Under the pieces are notes generated by a model. That model ran no database searches. It worked only from the letters and a program-made list of their open reading frames with translations, and had not been told where the DNA came from. Below, piece after piece: positions 50,901 through 63,522 of a DNA stretch of 64,000 bases. How positions within the stretch are numbered: position 1 is the stretch's first letter; every line of letters begins with the position of its first letter. The stretch comes from Ptiloglossa arizonensis (Eukaryota > Arthropoda > Insecta > Hymenoptera > Colletidae). The position numbers were made by a program, and so were the translations under genes. The stretch is taken from NCBI RefSeq assembly GCF_051014685.1, contig NW_027479530.1, forward strand, positions 40,499 through 104,498, in the 5' to 3' direction.

Positions 50901-53900
50901 TTGGAGGTAACTAACGCTTGAGAAACTCAAAATTTTCGCACTTTTGATGCTCGAAACGAATAACTAGTACGCCCTAGGGGAAGAGTGCGCATACCGTTGT
51001 ATTCGGGCGAGTTTCTACTTTCAGAAGCAACAGAAATTTTGCGGATTGGTCAATCCGATCGCGAGATATGGCAGTTTGGAGGTAAGAAACGCTTGAGAAA
51101 TTCAAAATTTTTTGCATTTCTGATGCTCGATACGAATAACTAGAACGGCCTAGGGGAAAAGTGCGCATACCGTTGTAATCGGGCGAGTTTCTACTTTCAG
51201 AAGCAACAGAAATTTTGCGGATTGTCAATCCGTTCGCGAGATATGGCAGTTTGGAGGTAAGAAACGCTTGAGAGACTCAAAATTTTCGCAGTTCTGATGC
51301 TCGAAATGAATAACTGGAACGGCCTAGGGGAAAACTACACCCCCCGTTGTAATCGGGCGAGTTTCTACTTTCAGATGCAACAGAAATTTTGCGGATTGAT
51401 CAATCCGTTCGCGAGATATGGCAGTTTGGAGATAAGAAACGCTTGAGAAACTCAAAATTTTCGCAGTTCTGATGCACGAAACGAATAACAAGAACGGCCT
51501 GGGGGAAAAGTACGCATACCGTTGTAATCGGGCGAGTTTCTACTTTTAGATGCAACAGAAATTTTGCGGATTGGTCAATCCGTTCGCGAGATATGGCAGT
51601 TTGGAGGTAAGAAACGCTTGAGAAACTCAAAATTTTCGCAGTTCTGATGCTCGAAACGAATAACTAGAAAGGCCTAGGGGAAAACTACACCTACCGTTGT
51701 AATCGGGCGAGTTTCTACTTTCAGATGCAACAGAAATTTTGCGGATTGGTCAATCCGTTCGCGAGATGTGGCAGTTTGGAGGTAAGAAACGCTTGAGAAA
51801 CTCAAAATATTCGCAGTTCTGATGCTCGAAACGAATAACAAGAACGGCCTAGGGGCAAAGTGCGCATACCGTTGTAATCGGGCGAGTTTCTACTTTCAGA
51901 TGCAATAGAAATTTTGCGAATTGGTTAATCCGTTCGCGAGATATGGCAGTTTGGAGGTAACTAACGCTTGAGAAACTCAAAATTTTCGCACTTTTGATGC
52001 TCGAAACGAATAACTAGTACGCCCTAGGGGAAGAGTGCGCATACCGTTGTATTCGGGCGAGTTTCTACTTTCAGAAGCAACAGAAATTTTGCGGATTGGT
52101 CAATCCGATCGCGAGATATGGCAGTTTGGAGGTAAGAAACGCTTGAGAAATTCAAAATTTTCGCATTTCTGATGCTCGATACGAATAACTAGAACGGCCT
52201 AGGGGAAAAGTGCGCATACCGTTGTAATCGGGCGAGTTTCTACTTTCAGAAGCAACAGAAATTTTGCGGATTGTCAATCCGTTCGCGAGATATGGCAGTT
52301 TGGAGGTAAGAAACGCTTGAGAGACTCAAAATTTTCGCAGTTCTGATGCTCGAAATGAATAACTGGAACGGCCTAGGGGAAAACTACACCTACCGTTGTA
52401 ATCGGGCGAGTTTCTACTTTCAGATGCAACAGAAATTTTGCGGATTGATCAATCCGTTCGCGAGATATGGCTGTTTGGAGATAAGAAACGCTTGAGAAAC
52501 TCAAAATTTTCGCAGTTCTGATGCTCGAAACGAATGACTAGAACGGCCTAGGGGAGAAGTACGCATACCGTTGTAATCGGGAGAGTTTCTACTTTCAGAT
52601 GCAACAGAAATTTTGCGGATTGGTCAATCCGTTCGAGAGATATGGCAGTATGGAGGTAAGAAACGCTTCAGAAACTCAAAATTTTCGCAGTTCTGATGCT
52701 CGAAATGAATAACTGGAACGGCCTAGGGGAAAACTACACCTCCCGTTGTAATCGGGCGAGTTTCTACTTTCAGATGCAACAGAAATTTTGCGGATTGATC
52801 AATCCGTTCGCGAGATATGGCAGTTTGGAGATAAGAAACGCTTGCGAAACTCAAAATTTTCGCATTTCTGATGCTCGATACGAATAACTAGAACGGCCTA
52901 GGGGAAAAGTGCGCATACCTTTGTAATCGGGCGAGTTTCTACTTTCAGAAGCAACAGAAATTTTGCGGATTGGTCAATCCGTTCGCGAGATATGGCAGTT
53001 TGGAGGTAAGAAACGCTAGGAGAAACTCAAAATTTTCGCAGTTCTGATGCTCGAAATGAATAACTGGGACGGCCTAGGGGAAAACTACACCTACCGTTGT
53101 AATCGGGCGAGTTTCTACTTTCAGATGCAACAAAAATTTTGCGGATTGATCCATCCGTTCGCGAGATATGGCAGTTTGGAGATAAGAAACGCTTGAGAAA
53201 CTCAAAATTTTCGCAGTTCTGATGCTCGAAACGAATGACTAGAACGGCCTAGGGGAGAAGTACGCATACTGTTGTAATCGGGAGAGTTTCTACTTTCAGA
53301 TGCAACAGAAATTTTGCGGATTGGTCAATCCGTTCGCGAGATATGGCAGTTTGGAGGTAAGAACAGCTTCAGAAACTCAAAATTTTCCCAGTTCTGATGC
53401 TCGAAATGAATAACTGGAACGGCCTAGGGGAAAACTACACCCCCCGTTGTAATCGGGCGAGTTTCTACTTTCAGATGCAACAGAAATTTTGCGGATTGAT
53501 CAATCCGTTCGCGAGATATGGCAGTTTGGAGATAAGAAACGCTTGAGAAACTCAAAATTTTCGCAGTTCTGATGCTCGAAACGAATAACAAGAACGGCCT
53601 GGGGGAAAAGTACGCATACCGTTGTAATCGGGCGAGTTTCTACTTTTAGATGCAACAGAAATTTTGCGGATTGGTCAATCCGTTCGCGAGATATGGCAGT
53701 TTGGAGGTAAGAAACGCTTGAGAAACTCAAAATTTTCGCAGTTCTGATGCTCGAAACGAATAACTAGAAAGGCCTAGGGGAAAACTACACCTACCGTTGT
53801 AATCGGGCGAGTTTCTACTTTCAGATGCAACAGAAATTTTGCGGATTGGTCAATCCGTTCGCGAGATGTGGCAGTTTGGAGGTAAGAAACGCTTGAGAAA

Positions 53901-55251
53901 CTCAAAATATTCGCAGTTCTGATGCTCGAAACGAATAACAAGAACGGCCTAGGGGCAAAGTGCGCATACCGTTGTAATCGGGCGAGTTTCTACTTTCAGA
54001 TGCAATAGAAATTTTGCGAATTGGTTAATCCGTTCGCGAGATATGGCAGTTTGGAGGTAACTAACGCTTGAGAAACTCAAAATTTTCGCACTTTTGATGC
54101 TCGAAACGAATAACTAGTACGCCCTAGGGGAAGAGTGCGCATACCGTTGTATTCGGGCGAGTTTCTACTTTCAGAAGCAACAGAAATTTTGCGGATTGGT
54201 CAATCCGATCGCGAGATATGGCAGTTTGGAGGTAAGAAACGCTTGAGAAACTCAAAATTTTCGCAGTTCTGATGCTCGAAACGAATAACAAGAACGGCCT
54301 AGGGGAAAAGTGCGCATACCGTTGTAATCGGGCGAGTTTCTACTTTCAGATGCAACAGAAATTTTGCGGATTGGTCAATCCGTTCGCGAGATATGGCAGT
54401 TTGGAGGTAAGAAACGCTTGAGAAACTCAAAATTTTCGCAGTTCTAATGCTCGACACGAATAACTAGAACGGCCTAGGGGAAAAGTGCGCATACCGTTGT
54501 AATCGGGCGAGTTTCTACTTTCAGATGCAACAGAAATTTTGCGGGTTGGTCAATCCGTTCGCGAGATATGGCAGTTTGGAGGTAAGAAACGCTTCAGAAA
54601 CTCCAAATTTTCGCAGTTCTGATGCTCGAAACGAATAACTAGAAAGGCCTAGGGGAAAACTACACCTACCGTTGTAATCGGGCGAGTTTCTACTTTCAGA
54701 TGCAACAGAAATTTTGCGGATTGGTCAATCCGTTCGCGAGATATGGCAGTTTGGAGGTAAGAAACGCTTGAGAAATTCAAAATATTCGCAGTTCTGATGC
54801 TCGAAACGAATAACAAGAACGGCCTAGGGGAAAAGTGCGCACACCATTGTAATCGGGCGAGTTTCTACTTTCAGATGCAACAGAAATTTTGCGAATTGGT
54901 TAATCCGTTCGCGAGATATGGCAGTTTGGAGGTAACTAACGCTTGAGAAACTCAAAATTTTCGCATTTTTGATGCTCGAAACGAATAACTAGTACGGCCT
55001 AGGGGAAAAGTGCGCATACCGTTGTAATCGGGCGAGTTTCTACTTTCAGAAGCAACAGAAATTTTGCGGATTGGTCAATCCGTTCGCGAGATATGGCAGT
55101 TTGGAGGTAAGAAACGCTTCAGAAACTCAAAATTTTCGCAGTTCTGATGCTCGAAACGATTAACTAGAAAGGCCTAGGGGAAAACTACACCTACCGTTGT
55201 AATCGGGCGAGTTTCTACTTTCAGATGCAACAGAAATTTTGCGGATTGGTC
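47903..55251 (+). repeat. 42-monomer higher-order unit, copy 1 (7,349 bp)
   Basis: Length is 42 x 175 minus 1, reflecting private indels (gattgtcaatcc deletions, cgctaggagaa insertion, ttttttgcattt near 51,110). The left edge is the mismatch 47,902 T/55,251 C. Internally it has an 18-monomer echo from about 49,003 (offset 3,150) and a 6-monomer echo (offset 1,050), so it too was a mosaic before duplication. Confidence 0.93.
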
Positions 55252-58200
55252 AATCCGTTCGCGAGATATGGCAGTTTGGAGGTAAGAAACGCTTGAGAAA
55301 CTCAAAATATTCGCAGTTCTGATGCTCGAAACGAATAACAGGAACGGCCTAGGGGAAAAGTGCGCATACCGTTGTAATCGGGCGAGCTTCTACTTTCAGA
55401 AGCAACAGAAATTTTGCGGATTGGGCAATCCGTTCGCGAGATATGGCAGTTTGGAGGTAAGAAACGCTTCAGAAACTCAAAATTTTCGCAGTTCTGATGC
55501 TCGAAACGAATAACTAGAAAGGCCTAGGGGAAAACTACACCTACCGTTGTAATCGGGCGAGTTTCTACTTTCAGATGCAACAGAAATTTTGCGGATTTGT
55601 CAATCCGTTCGCGAGATATGGCAGTTTGGAGGTAACTAACGCTTGAGAAACTCAAAATTTTCGCATTTTTGATGCTCGAAACGAATAACTAGTACGCCCT
55701 AGGGGAAGAGTGCGCATACCGTTGTATTCGGGCGAGTTTCTACTTTCAGAAGCAACAGAAATTTTGCGGATTGTCAATCCGTTCGCGAGATATGGCAGTT
55801 TGGAGGTAAGAAACGCTTGAGAGACTCAAAATTTTCGCAGTTCTGATGCTCGAAATGAATAACTGGAACGGCCTAGGGGAAAACTACACCTACCGTTGTA
55901 ATCGGGCGAGTTTCTACTTTCAGATGCAACAGAAATTTTGCGGATTGATCAATCCGTTCGCGAGATATGGCTGTTTGGAGATTAGAAACGCTTGAGAAAC
56001 TCAAAATTTTCGCAGTTCTGATGCTCGAAACGAATGACTAGAACGGCCTAGGGTAGAAGTACGCATACCGTTGTAATCGGGAGAGTTTCTACTTTCAGAT
56101 GCAACAGAAATTTTGCGGATTGGTCAATCCGTTCGAGAGATATGGCAGTTTGGAGGTAAGAACAGCTTCAGAAACTCAAAATTTTCCCAGTTCTGATGCT
56201 CGAAATGAATAACTGGAACGGCCTAGGGGAAAACTACACCTCCCGTTGTAATCGGGCGAGTTTCTACTTTCAGATGCAACAGAAATTTTGCGGATTGATC
56301 AATCCGTTCGCGAGATATGGCAGTTTGGAGATAAGAATCGCTTGAGAAACTCAAAATTTTCGCATTTCTGATGCTCGATACGAATAACTAGAACGGCCTA
56401 GGGGAAAAGTGCGCATACCGTTGTAATCGGGCGAGTTTCTACTTTCAGAAGCAACAGAAATTTTGCGGATTGTCAATCCGTTCGCGAGATATGGCAGTTT
56501 GGAGGTAAGAAACGCTTGAGAGACTCAAAATTTTCGCAGTTCTGATGCTCGAAATGAATAACTGGAACGGCCTAGGGGAAAACTACACCTACCGTTGTAA
56601 TCGGGCGAGTTTCTACTTTCAGATGCAACAGAAATTTTGCGGATTGATCAATCCGTTCGCGAGATATGGCTGTTTGGAGATAAGAAACGCTTGAGAAACT
56701 CAAAATTTTCGCAGTTCTGATGCTCGAAACGAATGACTAGAACGGCCTAGGGGAGAAGTACGCATACCGTTGTAATCGGGAGAGTTTCTACTTTCAGATG
56801 CAACAGAAATTTTGCGGATTGGTCAATCCGTTCGAGAGATATGGCAGTATGGAGGTAAGAAACGCTTCAGAAACTCAAAATTTTCGCAGTTCTGATGCTC
56901 GAAATGAATAACTGGAACGGCCTAGGGGAAAACTACACCTCCCGTTGTAATCGGGCGAGTTTCTACTTTCAGATGCAACAGAAATTTTGCGGATTGATCA
57001 ATCCGTTCGCGAGATATGGCAGTTTGGAGATAAGAAACGCTTGCGAAACTCAAAATTTTCGCATTTCTGATGCTCGATACGAATAACTAGAACGGCCTAG
57101 GGGAAAAGTGCGCATACCTTTGTAATCGGGCGAGTTTCTACTTTCAGAAGCAACAGAAATTTTGCGGATTGGTCAATCCGTTCGCGAGATATGGCAGTTT
57201 GGAGGTAAGAAACGCTAGGAGAAACTCAAAATTTTCGCAGTTCTGATGCTCGAAATGAATAACTGGGACGGCCTAGGGGAAAACTACACCTACCGTTGTA
57301 ATCGGGCGAGTTTCTACTTTCAGATGCAACAAAAATTTTGCGGATTGATCCATCCGTTCGCGAGATATGGCAGTTTGGAGATAAGAAACGCTTGAGAAAC
57401 TCAAAATTTTCGCAGTTCTGATGCTCGAAACGAATGACTAGAACGGCCTAGGGGAGAAGTACGCATACAGTTGTAATCGGGAGAGTTTCTACTTTCAGAT
57501 GCAACAGAAATTTTGCGGATTGGTCAATCCGTTCGCGAGATATGGCAGTTTGGAGGTAAGAACAGCTTCAGAAACTCAAAATTTTCCCAGTTCTGATGCT
57601 CGAAATGAATAACTGGAACGGCCTAGGGGAAAACTACACCCCCCGTTGTAATCGGGCGAGTTTCTACTTTCAGATGCAACAGAAATTTTGCGGATTGATC
57701 AATCCGTTCGCGAGATATGGCAGTTTGGAGATTAGAAACGCTTGAGAAACTCAAAATTTTCGCAGTTCTGATGCTCGAAACGAATAACAAGAACGGCCTG
57801 GGGGAAAAGTACGCATACCGTTGTAATCGGGCGAGTTTCTACTTTTAGATGCAACAGAAATTTTGCGGATTGGTCAATCCGTTCGCGAGATATGGCAGTT
57901 TGGAGGTAAGAAACGCTTGAGAAACTCAAAATTTTCGCAGTTCTGATGCTCGAAACGAATAACTAGAAAGGCCTAGGGGAAAACTACACCTACCGTTGTA
58001 ATCGGGCGAGTTTCTACTTTCAGATGCAACAGAAATTTTGCGGATTGGTCAATCCGTTCGCGAGATATGGCAGTTTGGAGGTAAGAAACGCTTGAGAAAC
58101 TCAAAATATTCGCAGTTCTGATGCTCGAAACGAATAACAAGAACGGCCTAGGGGCAAAGTGCGCATACCGTTGTAATCGGGCGAGTTTCTACTTTCAGAT

Positions 58201-61200
58201 GCAATAGAAATTTTGCGAATTGGTTAATCCGTTCGCGAGATATGGCAGTTTGGAGGTAACTAACGCTTGAGAAACTCAAAATTTTCGCACTTTTGATGCT
58301 CGAAACGAATAACTAGTACGCCCTAGGGGAAGAGTGCGCATACCGTTGTATTCGGGCGAGTTTCTACTTTCAGAAGCAACAGAAATTTTGCGGATTGGTC
58401 AATCCGATCGCGAGATATGGCAGTTTGGAGGTAAGAAACGCTTGAGAAATTCAAAATTTTTTGCATTTCTGATGCTCGATACGAATAACTAGAACGGCCT
58501 AGGGGAAAAGTGCGCATACCGTTGTAATCGGGCGAGTTTCTACTTTCAGAAGCAACAGAAATTTTGCGGATTGTCAATCCGTTCGCGAGATATGGCAGTT
58601 TGGAGGTAAGAAACGCTTGAGAGACTCAAAATTTTCGCAGTTCTGATGCTCGAAATGAATAACTGGAACGGCCTAGGGGAAAACTACACCCCCCGTTGTA
58701 ATCGGGCGAGTTTCTACTTTCAGATGCAACAGAAATTTTGCGGATTGATCAATCCGTTCGCGAGATATGGCAGTTTGGAGATAAGAAACGCTTGAGAAAC
58801 TCAAAATTTTCGCAGTTCTGATGCACGAAACGAATAACAAGAACGGCCTGGGGGAAAAGTACGCATACCGTTGTAATCGGGCGAGTTTCTACTTTTAGAT
58901 GCAACAGAAATTTTGCGGATTGGTCAATCCGTTCGCGAGATATGGCAGTTTGGAGGTAAGAAACGCTTGAGAAACTCAAAATTTTCGCAGTTCTGATGCT
59001 CGAAACGAATAACTAGAAAGGCCTAGGGGAAAACTACACCTACCGTTGTAATCGGGCGAGTTTCTACTTTCAGATGCAACAGAAATTTTGCGGATTGGTC
59101 AATCCGTTCGCGAGATGTGGCAGTTTGGAGGTAAGAAACGCTTGAGAAACTCAAAATATTCGCAGTTCTGATGCTCGAAACGAATAACAAGAACGGCCTA
59201 GGGGCAAAGTGCGCATACCGTTGTAATCGGGCGAGTTTCTACTTTCAGATGCAATAGAAATTTTGCGAATTGGTTAATCCGTTCGCGAGATATGGCAGTT
59301 TGGAGGTAACTAACGCTTGAGAAACTCAAAATTTTCGCACTTTTGATGCTCGAAACGAATAACTAGTACGCCCTAGGGGAAGAGTGCGCATACCGTTGTA
59401 TTCGGGCGAGTTTCTACTTTCAGAAGCAACAGAAATTTTGCGGATTGGTCAATCCGATCGCGAGATATGGCAGTTTGGAGGTAAGAAACGCTTGAGAAAT
59501 TCAAAATTTTCGCATTTCTGATGCTCGATACGAATAACTAGAACGGCCTAGGGGAAAAGTGCGCATACCGTTGTAATCGGGCGAGTTTCTACTTTCAGAA
59601 GCAACAGAAATTTTGCGGATTGTCAATCCGTTCGCGAGATATGGCAGTTTGGAGGTAAGAAACGCTTGAGAGACTCAAAATTTTCGCAGTTCTGATGCTC
59701 GAAATGAATAACTGGAACGGCCTAGGGGAAAACTACACCTACCGTTGTAATCGGGCGAGTTTCTACTTTCAGATGCAACAGAAATTTTGCGGATTGATCA
59801 ATCCGTTCGCGAGATATGGCTGTTTGGAGATAAGAAACGCTTGAGAAACTCAAAATTTTCGCAGTTCTGATGCTCGAAACGAATGACTAGAACGGCCTAG
59901 GGGAGAAGTACGCATACCGTTGTAATCGGGAGAGTTTCTACTTTCAGATGCAACAGAAATTTTGCGGATTGGTCAATCCGTTCGAGAGATATGGCAGTAT
60001 GGAGGTAAGAAACGCTTCAGAAACTCAAAATTTTCGCAGTTCTGATGCTCGAAATGAATAACTGGAACGGCCTAGGGGAAAACTACACCTCCCGTTGTAA
60101 TCGGGCGAGTTTCTACTTTCAGATGCAACAGAAATTTTGCGGATTGATCAATCCGTTCGCGAGATATGGCAGTTTGGAGATAAGAAACGCTTGCGAAACT
60201 CAAAATTTTCGCATTTCTGATGCTCGATACGAATAACTAGAACGGCCTAGGGGAAAAGTGCGCATACCTTTGTAATCGGGCGAGTTTCTACTTTCAGAAG
60301 CAACAGAAATTTTGCGGATTGGTCAATCCGTTCGCGAGATATGGCAGTTTGGAGGTAAGAAACGCTAGGAGAAACTCAAAATTTTCGCAGTTCTGATGCT
60401 CGAAATGAATAACTGGGACGGCCTAGGGGAAAACTACACCTACCGTTGTAATCGGGCGAGTTTCTACTTTCAGATGCAACAAAAATTTTGCGGATTGATC
60501 CATCCGTTCGCGAGATATGGCAGTTTGGAGATAAGAAACGCTTGAGAAACTCAAAATTTTCGCAGTTCTGATGCTCGAAACGAATGACTAGAACGGCCTA
60601 GGGGAGAAGTACGCATACTGTTGTAATCGGGAGAGTTTCTACTTTCAGATGCAACAGAAATTTTGCGGATTGGTCAATCCGTTCGCGAGATATGGCAGTT
60701 TGGAGGTAAGAACAGCTTCAGAAACTCAAAATTTTCCCAGTTCTGATGCTCGAAATGAATAACTGGAACGGCCTAGGGGAAAACTACACCCCCCGTTGTA
60801 ATCGGGCGAGTTTCTACTTTCAGATGCAACAGAAATTTTGCGGATTGATCAATCCGTTCGCGAGATATGGCAGTTTGGAGATAAGAAACGCTTGAGAAAC
60901 TCAAAATTTTCGCAGTTCTGATGCTCGAAACGAATAACAAGAACGGCCTGGGGGAAAAGTACGCATACCGTTGTAATCGGGCGAGTTTCTACTTTTAGAT
61001 GCAACAGAAATTTTGCGGATTGGTCAATCCGTTCGCGAGATATGGCAGTTTGGAGGTAAGAAACGCTTGAGAAACTCAAAATTTTCGCAGTTCTGATGCT
61101 CGAAACGAATAACTAGAAAGGCCTAGGGGAAAACTACACCTACCGTTGTAATCGGGCGAGTTTCTACTTTCAGATGCAACAGAAATTTTGCGGATTGGTC

Positions 61201-62600
61201 AATCCGTTCGCGAGATGTGGCAGTTTGGAGGTAAGAAACGCTTGAGAAACTCAAAATATTCGCAGTTCTGATGCTCGAAACGAATAACAAGAACGGCCTA
61301 GGGGCAAAGTGCGCATACCGTTGTAATCGGGCGAGTTTCTACTTTCAGATGCAATAGAAATTTTGCGAATTGGTTAATCCGTTCGCGAGATATGGCAGTT
61401 TGGAGGTAACTAACGCTTGAGAAACTCAAAATTTTCGCACTTTTGATGCTCGAAACGAATAACTAGTACGCCCTAGGGGAAGAGTGCGCATACCGTTGTA
61501 TTCGGGCGAGTTTCTACTTTCAGAAGCAACAGAAATTTTGCGGATTGGTCAATCCGATCGCGAGATATGGCAGTTTGGAGGTAAGAAACGCTTGAGAAAC
61601 TCAAAATTTTCGCAGTTCTGATGCTCGAAACGAATAACAAGAACGGCCTAGGGGAAAAGTGCGCATACCGTTGTAATCGGGCGAGTTTCTACTTTCAGAT
61701 GCAACAGAAATTTTGCGGATTGGTCAATCCGTTCGCGAGATATGGCAGTTTGGAGGTAAGAAACGCTTGAGAAACTCAAAATTTTCGCAGTTCTAATGCT
61801 CGACACGAATAACTAGAACGGCCTAGGGGAAAAGTGCGCATACCGTTGTAATCGGGCGAGTTTCTACTTTCAGATGCAACAGAAATTTTGCGGGTTGGTC
61901 AATCCGTTCGCGAGATATGGCAGTTTGGAGGTAAGAAACGCTTCAGAAACTCCAAATTTTCGCAGTTCTGATGCTCGAAACGAATAACTAGAAAGGCCTA
62001 GGGGAAAACTACACCTACCGTTGTAATCGGGCGAGTTTCTACTTTCAGATGCAACAGAAATTTTGCGGATTGGTCAATCCGTTCGCGAGATATGGCAGTT
62101 TGGAGGTAAGAAACGCTTGAGAAATTCAAAATATTCGCAGTTCTGATGCTCGAAACGAATAACAAGAACGGCCTAGGGGAAAAGTGCGCACACCATTGTA
62201 ATCGGGCGAGTTTCTACTTTCAGATGCAACAGAAATTTTGCGAATTGGTTAATCCGTTCGCGAGATATGGCAGTTTGGAGGTAACTAACGCTTGAGAAAC
62301 TCAAAATTTTCGCATTTTTGATGCTCGAAACGAATAACTAGTACGGCCTAGGGGAAAAGTGCGCATACCGTTGTAATCGGGCGAGTTTCTACTTTCAGAA
62401 GCAACAGAAATTTTGCGGATTGGTCAATCCGTTCGCGAGATATGGCAGTTTGGAGGTAAGAAACGCTTCAGAAACTCAAAATTTTCGCAGTTCTGATGCT
62501 CGAAACGATTAACTAGAAAGGCCTAGGGGAAAACTACACCTACCGTTGTAATCGGGCGAGTTTCTACTTTCAGATGCAACAGAAATTTTGCGGATTGGTC
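55252..62600 (+). repeat. 42-monomer higher-order unit, copy 2 (7,349 bp)
   Basis: Every rare variant I checked in copy 1 is found 7,349 bp later: agggtagaag, aagaatcgc, gatgcacgaaac, gagattag, catactgttg, gcgggttgg, ctccaaat, acaccattg and acgattaac. I noticed no difference, but did not compare every base. The next monomers diverge by about 62,688 (aacaag where the unit has aacagg). This is the freshest-looking duplication in the window, or an assembly artefact. Confidence 0.92.
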
Positions 62601-63522
62601 AATCCGTTCGCGAGATATGGCAGTTTGGAGGTAAGAAACGCTTGAGAAACTCAAAATATTCGCAGTTCTGATGCTCGAAACGAATAACAAGAACGGCCTA
62701 GGGGAAAAGTGCGCATACCGTTGTAATCGGGCGAGTTTCTACTTTCAGATGCAACAGAAATTTTGCGAATTGGTTAATCCGTTCGCGAGATATGGCAGTT
62801 TGGAGGTAACTAACGCTTGAGAAACACAAAATTTTCGCACTTTTGATGCTCGAAACGAATAACTAGTACGGCCTAGGGGAAAAGTGCGCATACCGTTGTA
62901 ATCGGGCGAGTTTCTACTTTCAGAAGCAACAGAAATTTTGCGGATTGGTCAATCCGTTCGCGAGATATGGCAGTTTGGAGGTAAGAAACGCTTCAGAAAC
63001 TCAAAATTTTCGCAGTTCTGATGCTCGAAACGAATAACTAGAAAGGCCTAGGGGAAAACTACACCTACCGTTGTAATCGGGCGAGTTTCTACTTTCAGAT
63101 GCAACAGAAATTTTGCGGATTTGTCAATCCGTTCGCGAGATATGGCAGTTTGGAGGTAAGAAACGCTTGAGAAACTCAAAATATTCGCAGTTCTGATGCT
63201 CGAAACGAATAACAAGAACGGCCTAGGGGAAAAGTGCGCATACCGTTGTAATCGGGCGAGTTTCTACTTTCAGATGCAACAGAAATTTTGCGAATTGGTT
63301 AATCCGTTCGCGAGATATGGCAGTTTGGAGGTAACTAACGCTTGAGAAACTCAAAATTTTCGCACTTTTGATGCTCGAAACGAATAACTAGTACGGCCTA
63401 GGGGAAAAGTGCGCATACCGTTGTAATCGGGCGAGTTTCTACTTTCAGATGCAACAGAAATTTTGCGGATTGATCAATCCGTTCGCGAGAAATGGCAGAT
63501 TGGAGATAAGAAACGCTTGAGA
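62123..63522 (+). repeat. Run of T2-T3-T1 trimers, eight monomers in order
   Basis: T2 62,123-62,297; T3 62,298-62,472; T1 62,473-62,647; T2 62,648-62,822; T3 62,823-62,997; T1 62,998-63,172; T2 63,173-63,347; then a hybrid monomer (63,348-63,522) that begins like T3 (cacttttgatg, actagtacgg) but ends with the gattgatcaatcc palindrome and gagataag of another type. This is the clearest tandem trimer run I found, and the hybrid looks like a within-monomer recombination junction. Confidence 0.88.

Noticed and set aside
9997..61079. Open frames of about 63-101 codons on both strands, many identical to each other
   Set aside because: They are translations of the satellite. Plus-strand frames of 63-64 codons (for example 10,700-10,891) exist only where cttgag reads cttcag, which removes an in-frame TGA; they span just over one monomer and end at the same gaataa. 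Minus-strand frames arise likewise from point changes or 1-bp indels. Their identity reflects DNA copy identity, and there are no domains, gene structure or unique flanks.
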